Positions 28,001 to 37,049 of a DNA stretch of 64,000 bases are shown piece by piece. Made by a program: the position numbers and the translations under genes. The stretch's first letter is position 1; each line of letters opens with the position of its first letter. The notes beneath the pieces were generated by a model. The model saw nothing but the letters and a program-made list of their open reading frames with translations. It was not told the origin of the DNA and searched no databases. The DNA comes from Halobaculum sp. MBLA0147 (GTDB lineage: Archaea; Halobacteriota; Halobacteria; Halobacteriales; Haloferacaceae): NCBI RefSeq assembly GCF_041361345.1, contig NZ_JBGKAD010000006.1, forward strand, positions 17,853 to 81,852, written 5' to 3'.

Positions 28001-30704
28001 ACAGGAGCTTCGTCTCCCGAAGACTCTCCGGGTCGTCCATATCGGCCACCGACCGAAGGAGATACTGGCCAGTCGTCACGGCGGTGTTGCCGGGGCCACG
28101 CAACAGGCTCTCGTATCGGCGGTCCTTTCGGTAGGAGGTTCTGGAGTGGTAGCACGGGACTGCTCCAGGGAAGTCTGTCGCGTCCCGAATACGGCCCTGT
28201 TCGTCGACCAGTTTGTACTTCTCGAATCCACGAACAGTCGTCGACAGGTCGGGGTCGTCACAGTCACAGCCGGCACCAGGGAGGCGGTCGGTGTCACACG
28301 TCTCGCAGTACTCCACCTCGGTCACGTCCAACAGTCCCGTCCGAACAAACCGTCGTTTGCCACAGCTACACGTCGACGGCGGATCACCGAAGTAGACGGC
28401 GTCACACTCGGTGTCACCGCAGGCCCACCCGAGATACCGTTTCGGAGTGAGTTCTCCCCGGCAGTCCTCACGCTGACACGTCGCGCCGTCACCGGACTCG
28501 TGTCGTTGCCCGCAACTCGTGCAGTAGACGACCTCGTCGTCTGCCAAGGGTTCGAGACTCCCCGCCTCGCATGCCGAACACTCCGGGTCGCTCGTCGCCG
28601 GTCGGGTCGTTTCACACGCCGGGTTAGTACACGTCAGCGTCTCACCGTCGTCACGCAACACCATCGCTACGTCGCCGCAGTCTGGACAGGTTTCGACAGT
28701 CTGACGATGCTGTCGTTCGCCACAGCCGTTACACTCGTACACCGGCCGCCACAGTGCCTTGACTGCCGTCACTTCCGTCCCACAGGGGCACTGGTAGTCG
28801 TTGAAGTACCGGAACTGTCCCTCGCGGGAGGTGACGTTCACCGGGGCGAGTCGCTCACAGTCTGGACAGAACCACGACTCGACGGCCTCTTCGCCGCAGT
28901 GATTACAGTAGGCGAGCTTCGTGACGAAGTGGTGACCACAGTCTTGGCAGGCGGATTGTGGTGTGTCGTAGACGGCCGCACACCGGAGACAGGTGTAGTA
29001 CCCGTCGATGGGCCACGAGAACAAGTGTGCTCGACTCTCCAGAACACCCGACAGTCGTCCGAGTGTGACGAACACGTCGACAGCCCGATCGGCTGTTGCC
29101 TCGTCCACGCCGAACTTCGACGCCACGGACGACACCAGCATCTCCGGTTCTCGCGGTGATCCGTACAGTTCGGTGTACATCCCCCGAAGAAACGCGACGA
29201 GTTCCTGTCCGGGACCGTCGGCGGGTGCTAACAGGTCGTCGTAGAGCGTCTCGCTCAGCAGGCGCCTGATATCGTCGCTGTCGCTCGCGTCTGTGAGTCG
29301 GTCCGGTGTGAGGTGGCGCAGTCGTTTCCGAACTGCGACGCCGAGTGCGGTCGTCGGTTCGTCCCGACGTACGTCCTCGATCAACTCCTCCTCGTCTGGG
29401 ACTGCAGTAGTCGCCGACGACGGGAGTTTCTCTGGGAGGGTGGCGTCGATCTCTCTCGGTCTCTCGGCGACGATTGTAGGGTCTGCGTCGGTGAACGGCA
29501 TTATCCGTTGGAACACCTCACGGCGGTTCTCGACGGTCGCGCTCGCGCCGATCACCGTGAGATCTTCTGGGTGGTCACGGAGCCGTTCCCGTGTCCGGAG
29601 GTACCGGCGCATCAGAATTGCCGTGTAGCTGCCGAACAGTTCGTCGTACTCGTGGATTTCGTCGAACACGACGTACTTCGGCTGCTCAACGAACACTGCC
29701 TGTTCGTCCGTCTCGTTGACGTTGAACAGCCGGTAGTTAACCGTGTCTGGGTTCGTCAGGACAATGTCCGACTGCTCCGTGACGATCTCCTCGCGGGTCA
29801 GGTGGACGTAGTCGAGTGTCACTTCCGGTGCCATCGGCGCGTCGTGGGTGACGACGTAGCCGTCATCGTCCGTTCGCTCGACCGTCAGCGAGGAGTTACA
29901 GTACTCACACGGGCAGTCGAAGAACTGGAACGCCGTCGAGAGGTACTCGTAGGCGTCCGGTCCGCCAGGCGGCGTGTCACCGTCGAAGATCCCGACAGTA
30001 ATCAAGTCGTCGCCGGATCGCGTTCGGTTGACCTCGTACAAATACTCGATCAGCCGCTTCAATTGGTCTTGTGCCAGCGCCTTCGTCGGGTACGTCAACA
30101 GACACTTCGTGCTCTGGGGCGGGTGTGCGGGGTGATCGCCGGCCTTCGCCTCACAGACAAACTGGAGAGAAGGGACGAGCCAGCTTTCCGTCTTCCCGCG
30201 ACCCGTGCCGGCGGTGACGAGCGTGTGATCGTCGTCCAGCAGTGCCGACACTGTCCGCTCTTGGAAATCAAACAGTTCCGTGAACCCCGCCTCGGTGAAC
30301 GTCCGGATCACGTCATCGTGGAGTCCGTCTTCCGTCGCCGCAAACGACCCGCGTGCCTCGTCTGCGAACGTCTCCCAGGGTGTGTCGCTCCGGCGCGGGA
30401 GATCCAACGCCTGGAGATACGGCCCGCGGGTCCGGACGAACGACTCCAGTCTGTCGGACAACGCCCCGTCGTCGCCACCATCGTACCGGTCAATCAGGCG
30501 CTTCAGCGTTCGGCTGTCGCCGCCGGCGACGAGGTGGTGGCCGTACGCCCGTTTCGTCTCTCTGGCCAGTTCCAGCGTGTCTCCGCCCGTTCCGCCATCC
30601 GTTCTCGGGACTCGACTGGCGGTGTGGGTGCAAGCCTCACAGCCGTCGGCTCTCGTCTCGTCGTGTGCGTCTGGCGTCTCGTCGTCAGGTGTGTGGTCTG
30701 TCAT
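25017..30704 (-). CDS. dpdJ: giant DEAD/DEAH helicase with MZB/DUF1998 end, DpdJ-like (copy 1)
   Basis: 1895 residues. Superfamily 2 helicase: FQERTVSALL Q-motif-like, Walker A AGTGRGKT (165-172), DIVLTNPDTVNYRL, VVFDEIHEYDELFG (DEIH box), IGASATVEN, and a late motif VI, YLQRVGRAGRESGSS. Between the two RecA-like lobes is an unusually long zinc-rich insert with about a dozen CxxC pairs (about 590-870). The C-terminus has the MZB/DUF1998 cluster CESGCPFCLYQYQC. This arrangement matches DpdJ, the helicase of dpd islands, and more loosely DrmA/DrmB fused. Neighbouring copy 2 is a paralogue, 33 bases upstream. Confidence 0.75.
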   Translation of the reverse strand: MTDHTPDDETPDAHDETRADGCEACTHTASRVPRTDGGTGGDTLELARETKRAYGHHLVAGGDSRTLKRLIDRYDGGDDGALSDRLESFVRTRGPYLQALDLPRRSDTPWETFADEARGSFAATEDGLHDDVIRTFTEAGFTELFDFQERTVSALLDDDHTLVTAGTGRGKTESWLVPSLQFVCEAKAGDHPAHPPQSTKCLLTYPTKALAQDQLKRLIEYLYEVNRTRSGDDLITVGIFDGDTPPGGPDAYEYLSTAFQFFDCPCEYCNSSLTVERTDDDGYVVTHDAPMAPEVTLDYVHLTREEIVTEQSDIVLTNPDTVNYRLFNVNETDEQAVFVEQPKYVVFDEIHEYDELFGSYTAILMRRYLRTRERLRDHPEDLTVIGASATVENRREVFQRIMPFTDADPTIVAERPREIDATLPEKLPSSATTAVPDEEELIEDVRRDEPTTALGVAVRKRLRHLTPDRLTDASDSDDIRRLLSETLYDDLLAPADGPGQELVAFLRGMYTELYGSPREPEMLVSSVASKFGVDEATADRAVDVFVTLGRLSGVLESRAHLFSWPIDGYYTCLRCAAVYDTPQSACQDCGHHFVTKLAYCNHCGEEAVESWFCPDCERLAPVNVTSREGQFRYFNDYQCPCGTEVTAVKALWRPVYECNGCGERQHRQTVETCPDCGDVAMVLRDDGETLTCTNPACETTRPATSDPECSACEAGSLEPLADDEVVYCTSCGQRHESGDGATCQREDCRGELTPKRYLGWACGDTECDAVYFGDPPSTCSCGKRRFVRTGLLDVTEVEYCETCDTDRLPGAGCDCDDPDLSTTVRGFEKYKLVDEQGRIRDATDFPGAVPCYHSRTSYRKDRRYESLLRGPGNTAVTTGQYLLRSVADMDDPESLRETKLLSFADSQRDMKQLRRDFQEPEEELFVTQLVVAELDGEGWRTLAELQSAVTARARSVEATLLERETATDELLSEFTQFRQSVESYLEDEVSARVLHGKFGERWRSRVNAVDDGLLDVRLSQNAEPSTADERAVLRAFESQATRSLGTVTDEVDVDGASRIVEELIEDGPLCRVDSDDGYVVELDPTAVEVTIVDEATPTRFDPATETFESTFERQLDDGLDTETVSFTASPFDRAAFDHPHTDLTAFRVAFSEPTLLLAEAYYGQTEAAERRSIEYQFREGRQPHFLSSGPAMEVGMDIGDLDALLLYGTPPNANSYLQRVGRAGRESGSSLVHSVSQRNPIDYYYYERPTELVSADPQPVPLNEANGEVLRVSLTWALLDFLAATRWVPWRRERSGVVDRVVCEDAVVSRSDPRPSEILRLSQLLQASNDAVQGVGDDAPLEVLREVVDANRDEARDWLRDIVGFSRCDRCGRKHADEYRGDCRRGDCDGTAVPVTDDHENVVEAAFEAFETQLVERYIDFEDDLLDELDQIDEELRSLRLSGDGRRRRRRRDGDDDDGDDEATAAERQDRLRARSSHLQGYLDQLEQMDYQSFLERHSTTPFSLRSVSDTVTYDLVGEGFESVRNLQTRDRQIALSELHPGSVYIEPGEGSFVVTEVVPDRVATADAKDDIRDDQICLDCGEVNELDAAACEACGGRLRRLTTIVPQRVTAHKADMTLGTLPNGEKLKPARIHDGDAAGLQSTYAPVDSDVTRFEPTASFDIVDDDGETVGQFDFGDVTILSTTETFRATYAGGGRDPLPNAMEMCGVEDCHGVVARDDDGAYCVRRPEHDTTDTHAVRLAASFDTKGVRVRFDDEAVEHTVAHGIRVGLQYVGGVDVRQIPESIQETGTFVYDAEAGGAGITTLLTRGDGDEYPKFNRAVELMGDNFECDCESGCPFCLYQYQCTTRNDPSSFDVATVRELLADGLTISPVSTRDPVVGGEADNPTDASEGRD

Positions 30705-30737
30705 CCGTGGTGGTGTGGTGTGTTGGGTGTAGTGTGG

Positions 30738-33700
30738 TCAGTCCTGTGGCGAGTCGTCGTCAACACGTCGGAGTCGTGCTGTTCGGGCGACGCCGGCGGC
30801 ATCGTCACGAGCGAGTGTCTCCGGTCGGTTGTGGGTGGCACAACCGTACTGGAACAGACACCGGGGACACCCCGCCTCACACGAGCAGTCGAACTGGTCA
30901 GCGATCATCGCCGTCGCGGTTCGGAAGTTCGGGAAGCCGTTCTCACGCTCTGTGACGAGTTGGCGGGTCACGTTCGCACCGCCGGGCGTCGCGTCAAACA
31001 CGTCCGTGTGGTCGTCGTCGACAACCTCCGTCACCTCGCGGATGCCGACGCCACCGAGCGACTGGAGCGCGACGCGGAGCCCGTGACCGAAGGCGTGACT
31101 CGTAGTCGGATCGTCGACACTCACCCGTACCCCTTCAGTCTCGAAACTGTACCCTAATCGGAAGAACTCCGAACCAACGTCTCGGGGGTCGTGGTCGGCG
31201 TCGGCCGTACAGTGTCCGTGTCCATCGTCGTCGCGGTAGACGATCCCGTCACAGGTGTCGGCACCGCACACCTCGAAGGGAGTGTTGTCTGCGTCTGCCG
31301 CTCCGGACTTGTAGCGGGCTCGGAAGTTGTCCGTGTGCGCGAGCACGGCGTAGTCGCCGAACGCGATCTGGCCGACGACGCCGTCGTCCGTCACCAACTC
31401 GAACGTCTGCCTGGGCTTGAACGACAACACGTCCGTGGTTCGCTCGGCGAACGTGTTCTGCACTTCCTCATCGGGGCTGTCGTAGACGGCCCGCGCCGGG
31501 TCACCGTCTGGACACGTCACGAGATCGTCGCGGTGGGCCTCGACTGCCTCCAACGAGGCGAGGCGCCGGCGCTTTAGGGGCCGCTCGCTCGTACAGTCGC
31601 ATGCCGTCGTCCCGACCGGGTGGCTGCTGTTACACCCCGGACAGACGAGTTCCGTCGCCAGTCGTTCGTTGTCGGTCGCCTCGGCGTGCTGCCTGAGTTC
31701 GGAGGACTCGAACTCGTCGAACCTAGCGCGAGTAACGACGTATGTTGTTCCGTCTTCCAGGTAGGCGGCACCAGGGTGAAGTTCCGACAGTGCCATACGC
31801 TCTGAGCGGCCGCCGTAGCCGTCTCCCAGAGCCGTCCGCTCGTAACTGTCACCATCACGCGTGACGAGCGTGACGCCGACGCTTCCGTCGACGTTCCGCA
31901 TGTCGAAGGCGAACTTCCCGGTTCGAGATTCCTGGAGGAACTCACCGTACTCCAGCCTCTCGATCCGTTCGAGTCGCTCTCGCAAGGCCTGTCGGCGGTC
32001 TTTAACCGCGTCGCGTCGTCGTCGGAGGGTCGTCGCCTCGTCACCCGTCGCTCGTCGTATCTGTTTTCGGAGCGAAGTCGTCTCTCGCTCCAGTTCGGTG
32101 AGTTCCGTCTCCAGAGTCGAGCGGTAACGGTCGTACTCGTCGACGAACAGTTCGGTGAACTGATCGACGACACGCTCGCGTAGGTCAGCGAACTCCGTGG
32201 GGGCGTCGACAATACGACCGTCACAATCGTCGCTGCGACACGTCTCGACGAAGTCGTCGCTGTCGTCAGCCGCTTGGTCGCCACGGTCGTACTTTCGAGC
32301 ACACCGTCGGCAGTAGCGGTATCCCAACACGTCCGCGAGGTGCGACAGAAGTTCCTCGCGGTGGTCGTCCACGACGGTCGCCAGCGCGGCCACGCCGCGG
32401 TCCCGGCTGTCGAGGTCGAGTTCCGACACCGGCAGGGAAAGCAACTGTGTCAGTTTGGCGTACTCCTCGTCATCAGTGTCATCGCGCCGTCGAAGCACCG
32501 TTTCACCGCCAGAGAGTTTCCCGTAACCGCCGGGATACTCCACCTCCCACGGGATCACGAACTCGGCGGCGACGTAGTCGAACACTGCCCAAGTGAGTGA
32601 CACCTCCAGAACGGACTCGTTGTGCTCACTCAGCGGCACTGGCTTCGGTTCGCTCTCGATCAACTCCGTCGGGTTGTCGTAGTAGTAGAAGTCGATAGGA
32701 TTGCGCTGGCTGACACTGTGGACGAGCGACGAGCCGGACTCACGCCCGGCACGTCCGACCCGTTGGAGGTAGGCGTTCACGTTCGGGGGAGTCCCGTACA
32801 ACAACAGCGCGTCAAGTTCACCGATGTCGACACCAAGTTCCATCGTCGGCCCAGACGACAGGAAGTGCGGGTGGCTACCGTCACGGAACAGGTATTCCAG
32901 TGCCCGTCGGTCACGTTTGTCCGTCAGTCCGTGATAAACACGGCTGATGAGAACGCGCGGCGAAGAGGCGACGAGCCGGTAGGCCCGCTGTGTGAACAAC
33001 GGCTCCGTTGGGTCCGCTCGCTCCGTCAGTGAAACCCCCAACGGGACGCTCTCGTCGTTCGCCAGCCCGAACTGCCGTTCGAGCGTCGTAGCGAAGGTGT
33101 CACCGTCCGGGTCGTACGCTAGTCCGTCGTCCACGCCGGCGACCGTAACTTCCAACCCTGACGGGTCAAATCCGACATACTCCTCGTCACGGACGACGAG
33201 AACATCGGCGTCCGCCAGCGCAGTCACTACGTCCGTGACACGCTCGCCGTGACCCGGCGGGTCAATCTGGTCGATGTGACAGCCGTCGCCGGCGTCGACG
33301 ACATCACGTACCACCGCACGCTCTGCGTCCGATAGGTCTCGGCGACGCTCCGGCGCAAGGCGCACATCCAACAAGCCGGCCTCTGCCAACGATCCGCCCC
33401 GTTCTCGGAGTTGTGGCCGGTAAGCGTGTGGTACCGCTCGGCGGCGGAGCCGCTCACGGACGGCTGCCGCCGGATCGTCGAACCGGCGATGGACGCGCCC
33501 GAGGAGTTCCGGTAGGAGATCGAACGACACGCGGTTGAGACGTGCTGGCGGATCGAACGCGTCGTCCAACGCCTGGATCACTGACACTGCGCCGTCGACC
33601 GTGGCCTCCAACGACTGCCAAGCGCCGTCGACAAAGTCACTTTCCATCACTGGACTGTCGTCGGATTCGTAGGCGCTCGACTGCGTCGGATTACCAATCT

Positions 33701-36308
33701 CGAAACTGCCAGCGTGGTCGTCGCCCGCCAGGGTGTCGCCGCCTGTCGCCGTCTCGCCTGCGGCCGCGACCAGCGCCTGGTCTAACACCGTCTCCGCCTC
33801 CGGTTCGGAGAAATCCCGGTCCAACTCTTTCATGTCGCGGTGGGAGTCGGCGAACGCCAGCAGTTTCGCCGCCTGGTTCCCCTCCTCGTCGGCGACCCGT
33901 CGGAGGAGGTACTGACTTGTCGTCACTGCGAGGTTGTTCGGCGACCGGACGAGTTCGTCGTAGCGGTCGTCCGCGTTGTAGCCGAGTCCGGTGTGACGAC
34001 AGGCGCTGGCCGTCTCGAATTCGCCTGGGTCGCGGCGCCGGCCGTCGTCGTCCACGACGGCGAGCCGCCCTTCTGGGGCTGACTCTTGGATGTGCTCGGC
34101 GTCGGCTGGCGCACACGCACATTCGCCGTCGACGACCCGCTTGCCACACATCCGACAGACTGTCGTTTCGAACGACTCAACGAGACCCGTCTGGACGAAC
34201 GACCCGTTCCAGCCACACCCACATGTCTCCGGGGGCGTCGTCTGGAACAGCCGTCTATCGCAATCGTCGTTGCCACACACCCACGGCCGGAGTCGGTCGT
34301 CGTCCGTTCGTCGGAACTTGAGGCGCTCACTCCCACAGGTGCGACACTGGAGTCCCGGCGTCTCCGTCCGATCACACGTCGGATCACGACAGACGAGCGT
34401 GTCGGCGTCCGTTCGAACGAGTCGTGTTCCACAATCACACTCCCTGACGAGCCCACGACGCTGGCTCGCGCCACAATCGGTACAGACGTGGATCGGCTGG
34501 AAAGTGACGCGGTCGAGTCGCGGGCCGGCCGCTCCTGTCAGCTCCGTCGTCTCGTCGCCGTCACCACAGTGGGGGCAGTGTGCCTGGTCGCGTCCGTGTG
34601 GTGTCCCGTCCTCATTTGGAACGTACGGGGTAAGTTGCCGACAGTCCGGACACGTCCAAGCGGCGAGGTGTTCCTCGTCGCACCGCCGGCAGTATCGCGC
34701 CCGGGTGACGAACCCCTCGTCACACGCCGGACAGTCGTCGTGTGGCGATCGGTAGACGGCGTCACAACCGGCGCAGGCGTAGAACCCGTCCAACGGCCAA
34801 GTGAATAGGTGGCTCCGCCGCTCCAACAGACCGGAGAACTCACCCAGCGTCCGAACGTTGGCGACCAGCGTCTCGGTCGCCACTTCGTCGGTGTCGAACC
34901 TCTCCGCTACACGGTCGCGGAGTTCTTCGGGTGTCGCTGGGTCCTCACGCAGCAAGGCGTGAACCGACTGGATCGCCACGACGCTCTCGGAGGGTGAGTC
35001 TGTAGTGGTGAGGTGCTCGAACAGGGCGTCACCAACCACCTCACGGAGTCGGTCCCGGTCGGCATCCGCCGGCACCGTCGGGTTGAACGTCGGCAGTCCT
35101 AGCGGTGATTCTCCCTCCCGAACGGCAGTCAACAGGTCCGTCTCCGTGAGTCGCTCGTCGGTGAGCGCCGACGGTGCAGTCGTCGTTGCCGGCGGGTCGA
35201 GTTCGCGTGGTTGTTCGTCTACGTGCGTAACGTCCGCGCTCCCGGAGAGTTTCCGGAACAACTCCACGTCGTTGTCGACGGTCGCGCTCGCCGCGATCAC
35301 CTGGAGTGATGGCCCCTCACGGCGCTCGCGGAGCGTCCGGAGCCGTTTGGTCAGCGTCGCGGTGTAGCTGCCAAACAGCCCGTCGTAGGTGTGGACCTCG
35401 TCGTACACGAGAAACTTCGGCTCGTAGACGAACCGGTCGTGTTCCTCGCTTGCATTCGTGTTGAGGAGTTTCAGGTTGATCGTGTCCGGGTTCGTCAACA
35501 GGATGTCGACTCCCTCGGTCAGGATCTCACGCTTGGTGAGACGGACAAACTCCAGCGGCACGTCGTCGATGCAGTTGGCCTTCTCTGGTCGGAGGCGGTA
35601 GCCACCCGTCGTCGCCTCGGCGTGGACTCCACGGTCACACGACTGACACTTCGCCTGCCGTTCGTCGTAGCCGGGACAGGAGAACTGCTCGAACGTGTCG
35701 TTGAGGTACCCCTCTGCGCGCTGGCTCGGGTTCCGTGGCGTGTCGCCGTCGTAGATCCCGACAGTGATCCGGTAGTCGCTCGGGAGGTCAACGTTGATCC
35801 GGTAGAGGTAGCCGAGCAGCCGCTTCAGTTGATCCTGTGCCAGCGCCTTCGTCGGGTACAGCAACACGGCCTTCACGTCGTCCGGGTGCATCTCCGGATG
35901 GTTCCCCCGGTTGGCCTGGACGATCTGGTCCAAGATCGGGATCAGCCACGCCTCCGTCTTGCCGCGGCCGGTCGCGGCAGTGACGACCGTGTCGTCGCCC
36001 CGCCGGACGGCCTCGACTGTCCGTTCTTGGAAGTCGTACAGCCGGCGGAACCCGAGATTCTCGAAGGCGAGTCGGACGAGCGGACTCAGTCCGGCCTCGC
36101 GGGCGAACGCCGACCACGGCTGGTCGCTCCAGTTTGCCGGCGGTAACGCCTGGAGATACGGTCCCCGGACTCCCAGGAACGACTCGTCGGTCGCCTCCGT
36201 CGCGTCCAGTCGTGCGGCGACACTGCGCGCCGCTGTGCCGGCAGCACCCAACAGGTGGCTCCGGTAGGCCGCGACCGCCTCACTCGCGCGGGCTGCTGGC
36301 TCGTCCAT
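30738..36308 (-). CDS. dpdJ: giant DEAD/DEAH helicase with MZB/DUF1998 end, DpdJ-like (copy 2)
   Basis: 1856 residues, same architecture as copy 1: Walker A AATGRGKT (111-118), VDILLTNPDTINLKLL, LVYDEVHTYDGLFG (DEVH), VIAASATVDND, zinc-rich insert, YLQRVGRAGRESGSS and a C-terminal CEAGCPRCLFQYGC. Stretches such as LLLYGTPPN and HSVSQRNPIDFYYYDNPTEL are nearly identical between the two, so they arose by duplication or ancient paralogy, but most of the length differs. Its start abuts the stop of the coiled-coil gene. Two such helicases in one operon suggest hetero-oligomeric function, for instance opposite polarity or recognition of different modification states. Confidence 0.75.
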   Translation of the reverse strand: MDEPAARASEAVAAYRSHLLGAAGTAARSVAARLDATEATDESFLGVRGPYLQALPPANWSDQPWSAFAREAGLSPLVRLAFENLGFRRLYDFQERTVEAVRRGDDTVVTAATGRGKTEAWLIPILDQIVQANRGNHPEMHPDDVKAVLLYPTKALAQDQLKRLLGYLYRINVDLPSDYRITVGIYDGDTPRNPSQRAEGYLNDTFEQFSCPGYDERQAKCQSCDRGVHAEATTGGYRLRPEKANCIDDVPLEFVRLTKREILTEGVDILLTNPDTINLKLLNTNASEEHDRFVYEPKFLVYDEVHTYDGLFGSYTATLTKRLRTLRERREGPSLQVIAASATVDNDVELFRKLSGSADVTHVDEQPRELDPPATTTAPSALTDERLTETDLLTAVREGESPLGLPTFNPTVPADADRDRLREVVGDALFEHLTTTDSPSESVVAIQSVHALLREDPATPEELRDRVAERFDTDEVATETLVANVRTLGEFSGLLERRSHLFTWPLDGFYACAGCDAVYRSPHDDCPACDEGFVTRARYCRRCDEEHLAAWTCPDCRQLTPYVPNEDGTPHGRDQAHCPHCGDGDETTELTGAAGPRLDRVTFQPIHVCTDCGASQRRGLVRECDCGTRLVRTDADTLVCRDPTCDRTETPGLQCRTCGSERLKFRRTDDDRLRPWVCGNDDCDRRLFQTTPPETCGCGWNGSFVQTGLVESFETTVCRMCGKRVVDGECACAPADAEHIQESAPEGRLAVVDDDGRRRDPGEFETASACRHTGLGYNADDRYDELVRSPNNLAVTTSQYLLRRVADEEGNQAAKLLAFADSHRDMKELDRDFSEPEAETVLDQALVAAAGETATGGDTLAGDDHAGSFEIGNPTQSSAYESDDSPVMESDFVDGAWQSLEATVDGAVSVIQALDDAFDPPARLNRVSFDLLPELLGRVHRRFDDPAAAVRERLRRRAVPHAYRPQLRERGGSLAEAGLLDVRLAPERRRDLSDAERAVVRDVVDAGDGCHIDQIDPPGHGERVTDVVTALADADVLVVRDEEYVGFDPSGLEVTVAGVDDGLAYDPDGDTFATTLERQFGLANDESVPLGVSLTERADPTEPLFTQRAYRLVASSPRVLISRVYHGLTDKRDRRALEYLFRDGSHPHFLSSGPTMELGVDIGELDALLLYGTPPNVNAYLQRVGRAGRESGSSLVHSVSQRNPIDFYYYDNPTELIESEPKPVPLSEHNESVLEVSLTWAVFDYVAAEFVIPWEVEYPGGYGKLSGGETVLRRRDDTDDEEYAKLTQLLSLPVSELDLDSRDRGVAALATVVDDHREELLSHLADVLGYRYCRRCARKYDRGDQAADDSDDFVETCRSDDCDGRIVDAPTEFADLRERVVDQFTELFVDEYDRYRSTLETELTELERETTSLRKQIRRATGDEATTLRRRRDAVKDRRQALRERLERIERLEYGEFLQESRTGKFAFDMRNVDGSVGVTLVTRDGDSYERTALGDGYGGRSERMALSELHPGAAYLEDGTTYVVTRARFDEFESSELRQHAEATDNERLATELVCPGCNSSHPVGTTACDCTSERPLKRRRLASLEAVEAHRDDLVTCPDGDPARAVYDSPDEEVQNTFAERTTDVLSFKPRQTFELVTDDGVVGQIAFGDYAVLAHTDNFRARYKSGAADADNTPFEVCGADTCDGIVYRDDDGHGHCTADADHDPRDVGSEFFRLGYSFETEGVRVSVDDPTTSHAFGHGLRVALQSLGGVGIREVTEVVDDDHTDVFDATPGGANVTRQLVTERENGFPNFRTATAMIADQFDCSCEAGCPRCLFQYGCATHNRPETLARDDAAGVARTARLRRVDDDSPQD

Positions 36309-37049
36309 TCAGATAGTCAACCCCACGTTCTCGCGCAGGCTCCTGACACGGTACAACTCCGCGACGGCATCCGCGTCCGTCGACGACAGCGTGACGTTCT
36401 TATCGTCCGCGAGTCGCTGGAGGAGGCGGATCGTCTCATCGGAGAGTCCGTGGTCTCGCTGGAACGTCTCCCAGTCGACGCCGATCTCTTCCCACTTGGC
36501 TTCGAGGCCACTCCACTCTGTCATGAGTCTCCCCGTGTCCTTGCTCAGCTTCCACGCCTCCTGACTGACGAAGTCTTCCACCTCCTGGGTGAGTTGGATC
36601 GCCTCGCTACCTCCGTCCGTAATCCGGATAATCGACTCAGCCGTCGAGACCTTGCTCACCCACTTCTTTTGCACGTCACTGAGACGACTCTTCGTGTCGT
36701 CGACTGCGCTCTCGACCACATTCTCTACGTCGGAGACCGTCTCTCCCTCGTCGCTCAGACTTCCCTCGCTGACGGCAGCCAGGATGTCGTCCGAGGTGGT
36801 TCCGGTCACGTCACGGAGTCGCGTCCGGACGGTCTCGACTCCCTGAGTCTCCGCTCGACCGAACACGCCCGTGACGACGGTGTTCCGGTGGACGAGTTCC
36901 TCCAGGCTATCTTCCAGACTCGCCATCCGTTCGTTGTGACGTTGGAGGCGTTCGTCCGCTTGGTCGACGGCCTGCTCCAGTTCCTCGCTGCGTTCGTGGT
37001 CGCGGCGCTTCTGTTCGATCTCGTCGATCTTTCGTTCGAGGGCTGACAT
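36309..37049 (-). CDS. dpdI: coiled-coil protein, DpdI-like
   Basis: 246 residues. The first 70 residues are a heptad-rich coiled coil (KIDEIEQKRRDHERSEELEQ, LQRHNERMASLEDSLEELV); the remainder is helical and charged, with a C-terminal short helix-turn-helix-like region (LRRLADDKNVTLSSTDAD). It is packed without gap between the DpdH-like ATPase and helicase copy 2. Size, coiled coil and position match DpdI, a protein of unknown biochemical role; a scaffold between ATPase and helicase is plausible. Confidence 0.6.
   Translation of the reverse strand: MSALERKIDEIEQKRRDHERSEELEQAVDQADERLQRHNERMASLEDSLEELVHRNTVVTGVFGRAETQGVETVRTRLRDVTGTTSDDILAAVSEGSLSDEGETVSDVENVVESAVDDTKSRLSDVQKKWVSKVSTAESIIRITDGGSEAIQLTQEVEDFVSQEAWKLSKDTGRLMTEWSGLEAKWEEIGVDWETFQRDHGLSDETIRLLQRLADDKNVTLSSTDADAVAELYRVRSLRENVGLTI

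Noticed and set aside
29313..31157. 614-codon plus-strand open frame across the helicase genes
   Set aside because: It is antisense to two helicase genes with complete motifs, and its product lacks acidic haloarchaeal character and any domain; such long antisense frames arise from GC-rich third positions.
22948..36308. DISARM system (DrmA, DrmB, DrmC)
   Set aside because: DUF1998 helicase and PLD protein are shared with DISARM, but both helicases are full-length fusions, no DISARM methyltransferase is adjacent, and the ATPase, coiled coil and nearby DpdA fit the Dpd order better. Profile searches would decide.
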